Shown: positions 52,301 through 64,000 of the stretch, one piece after another
Numbering within the stretch: position 1 is the stretch's first letter
Layout of the letters: each line of letters starts with the position of its first letter
Source: Acanthaster planci
Taxonomy: Eukaryota; Echinodermata; Asteroidea; Valvatida; Acanthasteridae
Length of the DNA: 64,000 nt
Direction: 5' to 3'
Assembly (NCBI RefSeq): GCF_001949145.1
Contig: NW_019091366.1
Span: forward strand, 2,593,847-2,657,846
The notes under the pieces: model-generated
What the model was told of the DNA's origin: nothing
The model's input: only the letters and a program-made list of their open reading frames with translations
Databases searched by the model: none
Program-made: the position numbers and the translations under genes

Positions 52301-55300
52301 GTTACTCCAAGGTATGACAGATTCCAGTGGTCTCCACGAATACGGCCATTTCACAATAGTGCACCACCAAGAGTATGCAACGCATTGGCCAATTACAATG
52401 AGCGAAATCTGTCAACCGATTTGGAAAGGGTGGACAGATTTCCCGCCTCACAATTGGCCAACGTGTTGCAAACTCTTGGTGGCACACTATTGTGAATCGC
52501 CCGTATTACAATACAGGTGTAAATCTTTGAAACTCATTCTGTACACTTGAAATTGCTGAACCTTGCAACTCACTTTCGCAGATCCGCTCAATCTCTTCTG
52601 AACCTTCTTGGCTGATGCTGATGTTCCTTTCTTTGGTGTTTCAGTTTTCCCCTCTTTCTCAACCGGAGTGGTACTGGTGACAGGAACTTCCTGGGATGCC
52701 TTAGGTGAGGCTTTGGGTGACACTTTTGGAGACTTCTTGGCAGTAGGCGATGTCTTGGGAGTAGCTGCCTTCTTGGCAGTGGGTCGAGTTTTTCCCGAGT
52801 CAGGTGACGATGTAGTTGCCTTGGGTGTGGCCTTCTTTGCTGGGACAGAGGAAGATGGTGATGCTTCTCTCTTGACATGTGTCTTGACTGCTGGACTCTT
52901 TGCCTTGGATGGTGTCTTCCCAGGACTCTTAGATGGTGTTTTCTTAGGTGCTGTTCAAAAGAAAGAAATGAGGCTTAATTGAATTCATCAATTCATTTTA
53001 ACATCAATGTAAACAGAAAATTTGAAGTTACAATGAGCAATTATCCAATGCACACATAGCTTTCACATTTAATGAAAACATCTTGGTTACTGAGTAAAGG
53101 AAGAGGTATTGTAAAGTATGCACATATATAGTGTAATTTGACCACCAGAATTAGAAGCCATTACTGCAGTGGCACAACGCTCGTGGACAGGTGGTACGCG
53201 CGCATTACATGCCTCTTCGACCAACACGGTGTCGTGATTTGCCAAATGCACGCGTGCGTCATGCTGAAGAATGTGCGCGTGTGTGCGGTGCCACCGCAGT
53301 TAGGGCGTCTAATCAGATTAGTCTATAGTATGCACTTGCTTGGAAATTAAAAACTATGTTGACGAAATCCCTTTAACTGTCCCATTTATTTGGGGGGGGG
53401 GGGCAACGCGGTAGGGGTTGCTTACTCTTTGCTTTGTTACCGCTGGTAGATGAGACCACAGGACTCTGCACTGATGGTGTGTCTAGTTTGCCAGTGGACA
53501 GACGATTTGCATGTCCTGGTGGAAACTCAAACCTGGGCAAAGTCAAATGTAAAATCCACAGTACATGCATGCAGATGACTGTTGCTATGCCAATACCTGG
53601 GTTCAATTCACTTTTGATAAACATCAAGTAAAGGTCAAAACTCAAGGCTTATGCACCCAGTTTCAGTACTTTTACAACAAATAAAAACCAAAATAGACTG
53701 CAAATAAGTCAGTTTTTCTGTCGTCATTTCATTATCCTTATTTATCAGTCATTCACACAGAATCAGAGGGGATTTTCCATGGAGTAGTGTCAGCATTCAC
53801 ATCTAAATGACTGTATAATTTCCAGTACGGACTTTCCAGATTAGGGGAAAATCTGACACTTATGCCTTTCAACATTTAATTGGGAATACTTTCTGTCCGA
53901 CTGAATAACTCATCCATTCTCACTGGATACTGTCTGAAATGCCTTGTGCTGCTGTGTAGGAACATTATACAGTTGAACCTCGCTAATAGGAGGTCTTTTG
54001 GACTTAGCAAATTACCTCATTATAACAGGAACTTGTATTATCAGGAATGAAAACAATGAAGAACAAAGGATAGGGTCCGAAAAATGTCCTTGTTATAAGC
54101 AAAATCTTGTATTAAGAGTGCCCTTATTAACAAGGTTCGACCGCAGATGGAAGCATATGCTAACACAAGTGCAGCCCAAATAACTTGAAAGCATGTGGGT
54201 AACATGATCCATTCTAAGCAGGAAAATGCAGCAAATGTTTGAAATAAAATGACGTTTACAGTCGGACATAATTTCATAAGGCCGTGGAGTTTTTCTTTGG
54301 TTTCTAACCTGAATGACCGGTCAATTATTGTGAAGATGTCCTTGTGTTTCAGAGTCACAGAGCTCGTCAGGGTCTTGCCATTTATCCTGGTTGGGTTCAC
54401 TGTGCTCAAATTAGTCAGAGTGATCTGTAATGTGTCAAATCAAGAAAAAGGATTTAAAAGGTTTGGTTAGTGCCAAAATGGGCACATAAAACTACTTCAA
54501 TTTTTTATTAACAAACAGCTCACTGTAATGAGGCCCCATCAGTTTTGTAGTCAACACCATCGCAAGACCAGACAAAAGACCAGTCACAAGTAACAGCGTG
54601 AGCAATGACAAAGCAATGCTTTTGTTGCGGTTCATTTGAATAGTGTGTGACTTGAATTCAGACTGGAGGTCTTGGGCTGGTCTTGTGATTGTCTTAAAGT
54701 GGTCTCGACTACAACACTGAGCCCTATACATGCCTGAATTTGGAAGCCAGAAATATGCTAATAAAGCAAGAACATTTGACAGCACAAAAGACTAAAAATG
54801 CATAAACTCGTATTTTTGAAATTCCTATTTCTAGAAATTTCTTTATGTTTCATTTTTTTATGAAAAAACCAGTTCAAGTGTTTAAAATTTCATTATCTGA
54901 AAATCTTGTTAAAATTTTACATGTTTCTGATCCCTTTCCTGTTGAAAGAGGGAATTTAGAAAGCTGGAAGATTTACACTATTTTTGATGAAAAATTATAA
55001 GACACTATTATGGTAATACTTCTCTCACGCTTACATTGTCATCATCCACAACCTCAATACGGCAGTGTTCTTTGGAGACATTTGGAAGTTGAATCCGGAT
55101 GTCACATTCGTTGGTCCTAGACAACAAAATAATCGCACATAATTTAATCAACAGGAGACTTTGAGAGACTTGGTGGCAGCAAAAATAGTGGTCCTTTTTA
55201 GTTTACCAGATTTGAGATCTTGTGTCTTGTTTTCAGCATGTATGTATGGTTCTGAGCATGTGCAGTACTGAGGAAAAGGATCGATAGGCCTATGCCTGAT

Positions 55301-55704
55301 GCCGCTAGAATCTCAAAGTCTCCCACTGGATGTTAGTTGAATAAAAGCAATTTTCAGTAAAGCATCTTGGATCGTCCAACATTCCCAATGGTGCGAGTCA
55401 ATGTTGAGTGTACAATTACACAGTTAATTAATTTGTTAAATAAATCATCCCAACATATTAAGCCCTGAAATTATCTGTTGTCATGTGCTTGGATCAACAT
55501 GACTGACTAAAGTAGGCCAAGTTAATGACTGGGAATTTTGTTAATTTCTCCATAAATGCTGGGTCCTTGACTCTTATAGGTAAACCCATGATATATTTTC
55601 TAGACAACTCACCTTCCGAACAAGCACTGTTTGAGTGTGAGGGGAAAGTTGGCCCCATCCGACTCATTCCGTTTGATTACCACGATCTTTCCATACAGTG
55701 GCAT
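46867..55704 (-). CDS. MKI67: Ki-67 (MKI67) homologue, complete coding region in 9 coding exons
   Basis: Proliferation marker Ki-67 organises the perichromosomal layer and keeps mitotic chromosomes apart. The exons are 55704-55613, 55116-55035, 54424-54309, 53532-53426, 52950-52574, 52192-51994, 51838-50592, 50370-49930 and 49332-46867; all phases close, giving 1,708 residues. Residues 1-97 form an FHA domain (FGR, CDIRIQLP, VSKEHCRIE, NPTRINGKTL, IIDRSFR) that matches vertebrate Ki-67 block by block. Residues 355-380 are the phosphatase-1 docking element: RVSF, then LSPEQFD and LPPLTPLRRG, as in Ki-67 and Repo-Man. The rest is Lys/Pro/Ser/Thr-rich with many SP/TP sites, SPAK runs, six 24-residue STPL repeats, four 44-residue tandem repeats, scattered cores like the vertebrate Ki-67 repeat (SFTGLPEMFNTP), and AT-hook-like RGR motifs at the C-terminus. 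Repo-Man (CDCA2) shares RVSF but lacks the FHA domain, so Ki-67 is the better call. Confidence 0.93.
49499..49683. mobile_element. TTAA-flanked MITE in MKI67 intron 8
   Basis: A 185-base element lies between coding exons 8 and 9, bounded by TTAA and terminal inverted repeats CCCCTTCGC / GTGAAGGGG; the right end reads inward CCCCTTCACGGCGGGATTA. TTAA target duplications and termini beginning CCC are typical of piggyBac-type elements. No transposase frame is present, so it is non-autonomous. A related copy lies at 63348-63750. Confidence 0.72.
49930..50370 (-). CDS. MKI67: MKI67 coding exon 8 (KAKTP-rich)
   Basis: The exon of exactly 147 codons, phase 0 at both ends, begins GVALKKTKPKTPEAK. 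It is made of KAKTP-type units with one less repetitive segment (RMKTPRPMRWADIVKKG, then LVGRALKTSK). Because it is symmetric it could be skipped without a frameshift. Acceptor TGGTTACAG, donor GTTTGT. Confidence 0.88.
50592..51838 (-). CDS. MKI67: MKI67 coding exon 7 (PP1 docking, SPAK and STPL repeats)
   Basis: The 1,247-base exon encodes, in order: a basic stretch; the RVSF phosphatase-1 docking motif (residues 355-358) with LSPEQFD and LPPLTPLRRG; an acidic-to-basic linker; about 20 SPAK/SPSK-type units; a Ki-67-repeat-like core (SFTGLPEMFNTPSP); and six 24-residue repeats of the form KKMSTPLK..I..AA..R..TP ending at the donor (AAG before GTAAGT). Acceptor ATTTACAG. Confidence 0.93.
51994..52192 (-). 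CDS. MKI67: MKI67 coding exon 6
   Basis: The exon encodes AVVDSPRMPGSSSKSLKR and IGQLRRVSAPLKEEDE, then a KTP-rich end. The acceptor (GCTGAAG) has a poor pyrimidine tract and was chosen because it alone keeps phase 0; other AGs nearby would shift the frame. Donor GTAACT. Confidence 0.82.
52337..52508. mobile_element. Palindromic foldback element in MKI67 intron 5
   Basis: Two long complementary arms of about 80 bases: the left arm begins GAATACGGCCATTTCACAAT; the complement of the right arm begins GTAATACGGGCGATTCACAA. The match continues through ATAGTG-CCACCAAGAGT, TGCAAC, TTGGCCAATT and GAAATCTGTC with few mismatches. The whole element could fold into one hairpin. No coding capacity. Confidence 0.75.
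52574..52950 (-). CDS. MKI67: MKI67 coding exon 5 (Lys/Pro-rich)
   Basis: The exon encodes about 126 residues rich in KTP, KSP and SPK motifs (for example KKTPSKSPGKTPSKAK). Acceptor TTGAACAG, donor GTGAGT, ending in phase 0. No globular domain is visible. Confidence 0.88.
53162..53302. mobile_element. Possible TA-flanked MITE in MKI67 intron 4
   Basis: A 141-base CpG-rich insert is bounded by TA and inverted ends CTGCAGTGGCAC / GTGCCACCGCAG. The internal complementarity is weak. TA duplication would suggest a Tc1/mariner-type origin. Confidence 0.5.
53426..53532 (-). CDS. MKI67: MKI67 coding exon 4 (linker)
   Basis: The exon completes the arginine of SFR and encodes FEFPPGHANRLSTGKLD followed by a Ser/Thr-rich linker. 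Acceptor TTTGCCCAG, donor GTAAGC. It was placed by splice signals and exact phase fit (2 in, 1 out). Confidence 0.85.
54309..54424 (-). CDS. MKI67: MKI67 coding exon 3 (end of FHA)
   Basis: The exon encodes LSTVNPTRINGKTL, then SVTLKHKDIFTIIDRSF. The NG turn and the IIDRSFR ending are the same as in vertebrate Ki-67. Acceptor CATTACAG, donor GTTAGA. Confidence 0.95.
55035..55116 (-). CDS. MKI67: MKI67 coding exon 2 (FHA core)
   Basis: The 82-base exon encodes RTNECDIRIQLPNVSKEHC followed by RIEVVDDDN. Arg31, Ser45 and His48 are the expected FHA phosphopeptide-pocket residues. Acceptor TTGTCTAG, donor GTAAGC. Confidence 0.95.
55613..55704 (-). CDS. MKI67: MKI67 coding exon 1 (FHA, strand 1)
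   Basis: The ATG lies three bases inside an exon whose acceptor is TTATCTGCAG (exon begins at 55707), so the 5' UTR is spliced as in vertebrate MKI67. The exon encodes MPLYGKIVVIKRNESDG, then NFPLTLKQCLFG and two bases of the FGR arginine. Donor GTGAGT. Confidence 0.93.
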
Positions 55705-56007
55705 TTTCTGCAGATAAAAAATTAATTTTTTTGAATATTTCAGTTTTGTCATTTTTGGCCTATCATTTCAAAGTGTAGGCCCAGTGTTTTTTTTTTGGGG
55801 GGGGGTTGTAGAAATCTTAAACTAGCTATGGCCTACAGCTGGTGGCTTCTGAGGATGGGTGTCTTATATTATAATCACGCTGTAGCCACACATTTTGAAA
55901 CAGCATTGTTCCTTTCATCTTGATGAGAACCAGTCCACTCGAACTGGTTGATAGGCCATCTTCTGAATGAAACCTCCATAATATTTACTGGCATCCGTCA
56001 TGTCCTT

Positions 56008-56485
56008 AGGATATCATGGATATGGACTAGCCCCACTAGTGTGGCACGGACTCTCACTCCCGATCCATCCTTAGCCACACATCCGTATGCGCAATTTCGT
56101 GTCGGCGTATTGAACATTCCGGCGCACCCACTTATCATCGTGGGCGCAATTTCTCTTGCACACGAACATGATCCTTGACCTTTCTGTTTTCTAAAAACTA
56201 TTTATTGAATGATTTCACTCACGTTATTCAAGTATTTTCCAGTCTTTTTGCCTTTATCCATTCAATCTAACGGGCTCGCTCTCTCATCTTTAAAATAAGA
56301 TCGTTGAACAATACGTTACTTGACCTCTCATCGTCTCGACGGCTCTTCCATGTCAAGACATCTAAACTACTGCCAAAGTTTTGGAAGAGCCCATTGGTAC
56401 ATGTACTGATGTAGTGCCCAGTCCGTTTATTACATATGCCATGCCACACTAGTGAGTAGTGGGGCTAAGATATGGACATGATCTG
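56008..56485. repeat. Inverted repeat pair in MKI67 5' UTR intron
   Basis: The left arm at about 56008-56050 (CATGGATATGG, AGCCCCACTA, GTGTGGCA) is the imperfect complement of the right arm at about 56439-56485. The arms are about 40 bases with a spacer near 390 bases. It may be the ends of a decayed element. Confidence 0.5.
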
Positions 56486-56748
56486 ATAATGGAACTCTTC
56501 CCCAACAACATGGGAATACTGTCATGACTGTAAGCTACTATAGCACTGTATTGTTACTATGACACGTTTCATATAGGCCTAGGTCTAAGCCCTGTTTACT
56601 GCATCACCATCAACTCAATTTTCAAATCACAGCTTCCATTTCCCACGACAAAAGACAAGGAGCCATGAAAGCTGACAAGTCCTGCCACTTACAGCCTCAG
56701 AAAAATCGTTGGAAATCAAAGTCTATTAAAAAAAAAACACTTCCTTAC

Positions 56749-56950
56749 CTTGGTTGTTCGTTACGTAAGTAGTTTAAAATGAGAAACAACATTAGTACAT
56801 TCAAAAAATCGAGAGACTTTGGACTACACTTTCGGTGGGGAACGGTGGAACAACTCCAATTTGTACTCCCCGCGTTCAAATTGTTTACCCTATCGTGTTC
56901 AACGGCTTTATACGCAAGCCTACACGTACGTACGTACAATACACACGGAC
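56749..56950 (-). promoter_or_regulatory. Possible MKI67 non-coding exon 1 and core promoter
   Basis: The coding start lies just inside an exon with a strong acceptor at 55709-55708, so an upstream non-coding exon must exist. The best donor upstream is AACCAAG before GTAAGGAAG, giving an exon end at 56749. The 5' end is unknown and the 56950 boundary is arbitrary. The minus strand carries TTTGAA followed by CGCGGGG at 56880-56868, resembling a CHR next to a GC-rich element. Confidence 0.4.
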
Positions 56951-59900
56951 TCGTCGTATGATCATAACGTCCTAGTTTTCCATACGTTAACGTCAATGCC
57001 GGTATGGAGCGCAGTTTGCCCAATCATGCTAATATCCATGCACGTTAACAAAGTAGTGCATAAAGTTTTTTAGGATTCTTGATCCACATGAGCGTTTCTT
57101 TGATGGCATGTAACAATTTCTTCTCACTAATGTATTTACGTGTAAAAATGAATCAAGAAAAAATGACTATTTTTAATATTTTGAAAAGTTTTCAAGTTAA
57201 TATGCGTAAGAATACTGCATACGGCCGTTAACAACAGGCTCAAATTTAAATTTATACAATTCTCCCTTGTGATTGGTCGAATGATTAGACATGCAAAACA
57301 GTGGTTGCACAATTACAAAAATCAACTGAAGAAAAAACAATCATTAATAATACCTTATTTTTAAAATAATGAGTAAACCATACTGATTCTTATTCAGTTT
57401 ATTCGCTCATGCATCGGGCACATCATATGATAATTGCATGATCAGTGCACACTGCACTTAAAAACCTTGAACAAAATCGGACATGTTGTAACATGTCCTG
57501 AACTGGTACATGTACAGTACATGTATAAAGCTTAGTGTCACTGGCGCGGCAAAGTCAACTCAATCAAAGCTTGTGAACAAACCACGGAGAAACGAAACCG
57601 AAAAAAAGAATGTTCCTACCACAATGAAAACATGAAAAGTAGTTCAGAGTACTCCGCGGAAAATGTGGTGTTCGTTCGGCTTCAATTCGCTTCAAAAAAT
57701 TCACACACTTAGCGACGGCTATTACGAGTTCATTCGTTGATCCCCAACCTAAACAAAATTTACATTCACAAAGCTGGGGAGAGAGGAAGAAAAGGACAAG
57801 AAAAAAGGGTTGTAAACAATTCCGTCACTTTTTCGTTGGTGACTCTGGACAATTTTTCAGAGCCCCCACTCATCTATTTGTATTACTTCTGTTCACTAGA
57901 TCGGTTCTTCACGACGGTACGGTAAATTGTACGTCCACTGGCAGTCGAGTCCAGCCTGGTGCGAGCGCGCCCTTTGTTCTTGACTTAGGAAATCGACCAA
58001 TGTTCAACACTCTACACCTTGCAACAGTAGAATGCCGAATACTTCAAGTCTGCATTTCCCGTCAGACTTACATGGTTTTATGATCCTGTGGCAGTCTCAC
58101 CGCAAATCTTCTCAACATGCAGCATAAACTAACGGCCCTTGCGTATGGTTTATTGAATCATTATGGAAGCTTACTCGTGGATGTCAATGTCGAGCGCGCC
58201 GCTAAGTGGGCCATCTAGAATTTTGTTCTTGTATGTCGTCTGTGAGAGGGTTTTATGGTCAAGCACGTGTGGGATGTCCTTTTGGTCAGTAAATTCAACT
58301 TATTCTGGGAGTTAACCGAAGTTGGCTAACAGAACACTGTACCATGACCACAATACCATGATCCATTTCATTAGAAGTTGAAAATGCATTTTATGAAACT
58401 ACTACTGAAACTCGCACCCTCCAACAGCAAGGCCTAGACATCCATCTGTTCAATCTTTCACCAGTCCAATAGTGTTCAATACAAACGTGTAACTCGCTTT
58501 TTCAGAATTATACCATCAAAAACCCCTTTGCTTCAAATTTGATTATTTAATAATAAAAATTCTTTCCAACTTGACAGAGGAAACATTGGATCAATTCAAT
58601 GGTGCCGACGCCCGACCCAACTTTGACCGGACAATATTTACTACGCTGGCACATTGACACTGAATATATAGCAATCACCCATTATTCATCTGGCGTAGTA
58701 GGCCTACAGACTTTTCCCGCCAGTCACTGCCGGTCCATAAAACACAAAGAAAAACACTCGAGCTCCGAAATGTTCAAATCATATTCACGGACATTTAACA
58801 AAACTGCATTCATTTACGGACGCTGACCGTCAAAGGCGAATCAAAGGCTACAGAAACACCTGCTGGTCAATCTTCTCTTAATGAAGAATCAATTCTCAGT
58901 CTAGCTATCTTAATTAACATCAGTCTTTGACAAAATGAAAAATATTCACTGTACATGGAAATGTAGTCATGTCACTGACTCGGAACAGAGTTTAAAAACT
59001 AAATCGAGCAGAGGTGTACGACGAGTTGTATGCTCAATGATAAAACTCTCAGAGAAGCAACAACATCAATTTTGGTACACTGTTCTGTGCCTCAAACCAC
59101 CAGAAACTAAACATTCCGATTAGTGTGGCCAGTTTTCTCCAATCCTTCCGCTTGGGAAGCCACCATTTTGACAAAATGAACAGCTCCCTTGGCTGGAGTC
59201 GAATGTTATTCTTTAAGTGCGTGGGTAGGCCTAAAGGTTAAAACCTGATATTTCCTGAGGCGAAGCAATCGTTTTGGCGTATTTCTTGATGAGCTATGAT
59301 CTAGAAAAGAGTTTGCAATAAGTGTAGTACAGATGACAAGACTAGTGCAAGCCACGTAAATCACAGGAACATTGATAAACTCTCGAATGGAAAATACCTC
59401 TAATAAAAAAAAGAATACAATCGTGAAATTTCTAGACTAAATTCCCATACTGCAGTGACAAAACCATGGCATAAGAATAACTAGTGAAAGAAACCCTTTC
59501 TAGAAATTTGTAAACACTAAATCCATTAGGTTAACCAACTATCTTTAAGAAGATGTGGTGACATTAAGACATTTGATAAATATTAAGCCATCAAGACAGA
59601 AACTCAACACTGCGTGCACATAGTAAACAATTTAGGGACGTGTTTTGGCAGCTTGATTTTAAGGATGGCTGTCTATTCTTTAGTTGGTTCTCCGTGCATG
59701 TAAGGCCTCACTTTTTTGGCAAATGACACTAAATTTAATATTGTTTTGTATTTGATTTATGTTAGAATATATTGTTTATACCACCAGAAACAAAACTAGA
59801 CAAGTGAAAGTATAAAGGTTCACAAAACACTTGTCCACATAAGTATTACAGATGTCTGATGCAAGGAATACAAGAAGTTTAGTTATGAATTATATTTATA

Positions 59901-60130
59901 CAAAATTGGTTACTTCGTGAAATCACTTGCTACAGTTACAAAGATATGCCTACATCTCTTGAGATAAAAGCTACAGATCCAGCATTTTCCATGGGGGAAG
60001 GGCGTGAACTAAAAATGTTAGAGTCACAGCCATAATATTAGGGAGCTTGGGTAACTGGAAGCAGAACTGTTGTTTTTTACGCCTTTGTCACATTTGTGGG
60101 GCTGGGTCCCAACCCCTCTTTTTCTTCTTT
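56950..60130. other. Intergenic region between FIGNL1 and MKI67
   Basis: No coding exon is recognised. On the minus strand the stretch holds a CCAAT box near 57275 and an E2F-like TTTGCCGC at 57553-57546. The GC-richer part near 57540-58000 could be an alternative promoter position for MKI67. Confidence 0.5.
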
Positions 60131-60140
60131 TTTATTTATT
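60131..60140 (-). terminator. FIGNL1 polyadenylation signal (overlapping AATAAATAAA)
   Basis: Two overlapping AATAAA hexamers on the minus strand about 71 bases after the FIGNL1 stop codon, at a typical distance for a short 3' UTR. Confidence 0.55.
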
Positions 60141-60210
60141 TTTGGGGTGAAAAAAGGGGACCCCCACCCCCCCCATCCACTCCTGGATATAAAAGGTTTC
60201 GTGCATAATG

Positions 60211-63948
<3,738 letters not shown>

Positions 63949-64000
63949 CTGTGCATCAGAACAAAAACAATACTCAACAATCCATGAACATATGCAGCAA

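Noticed and set aside
46867-52950. Linker-histone, protamine or Repo-Man identity for the Lys/Pro-rich protein
   Set aside because: The N-terminal exons encode a Ki-67-type FHA domain and splice in phase to the RVSF exon. H1 would have a winged-helix domain, and Repo-Man lacks FHA.
53390-53403. Poly-G run (and a T/G run at about 55788)
   Set aside because: Simple homopolymers in Ki-67 introns, without further structure.

Overview
The window is a piece of animal nuclear DNA: three intron-containing protein genes with GT-AG splice sites, all on the minus strand, embedded in AT-rich sequence with short foldback (MITE-like) elements and microsatellites. The three proteins, the moderate intron sizes and a Ki-67 gene without vertebrate-type long repeats suggest an invertebrate deuterostome, for example an echinoderm or hemichordate. 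The species cannot be named from the sequence alone.

Layout from right to left, in the direction of transcription. (1) 63948-60211: the 3' two thirds of FIGNL1 (fidgetin-like 1), a RAD51-regulating AAA ATPase. Ten exons are read here and the N-terminal part lies beyond the right edge. (2) 56750-60130: gene-free, probably holding the promoter of the next gene. (3) 55704-46867 (coding): a complete Ki-67 (MKI67) homologue of 1,708 codons in nine coding exons, with an N-terminal FHA domain, the RVSF/LPPLTPL phosphatase-1 docking block and a very long Lys/Pro/Thr-rich repetitive tail. A non-coding first exon probably ends at 56749. (4) 26463-46035: about 20 kb with no gene I can support, forming the upstream flank of the next gene. 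(5) 26462 to beyond position 1: the 5' half of an EBF/COE (collier/olf) transcription factor gene. Six short exons spread over 13.4 kb encode the start (MFGIQ) through the COE zinc knuckle. The remaining exons are left of the window, so positions 1-13071 are part of a large intron.

The exons of EBF and FIGNL1 are too short to stand out as open reading frames. They were found by translating short stretches, recognising conserved family motifs, and checking that splice phases add up. All junctions close in frame except one in FIGNL1 (63102/62965), which is flagged. Most long plus-strand reading frames between 46.8 and 52 kb are antisense shadows of the Lys/Pro/Ala-rich Ki-67 exons.

Functionally, FIGNL1 (recombination and replication repair) and Ki-67 (mitotic chromosome surface) are both proliferation-linked and lie head to tail. 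EBF is a developmental regulator, and its long introns and wide flank are the likely home of enhancers. The most notable points are the Ki-67 homologue with its own repeat families (24-residue STPL repeats, a 44-residue SPLKE/TPMKTGK tandem repeat, and scattered copies of the vertebrate Ki-67 repeat core), and a TTAA-flanked MITE family with one copy in a Ki-67 intron and one in a FIGNL1 intron.
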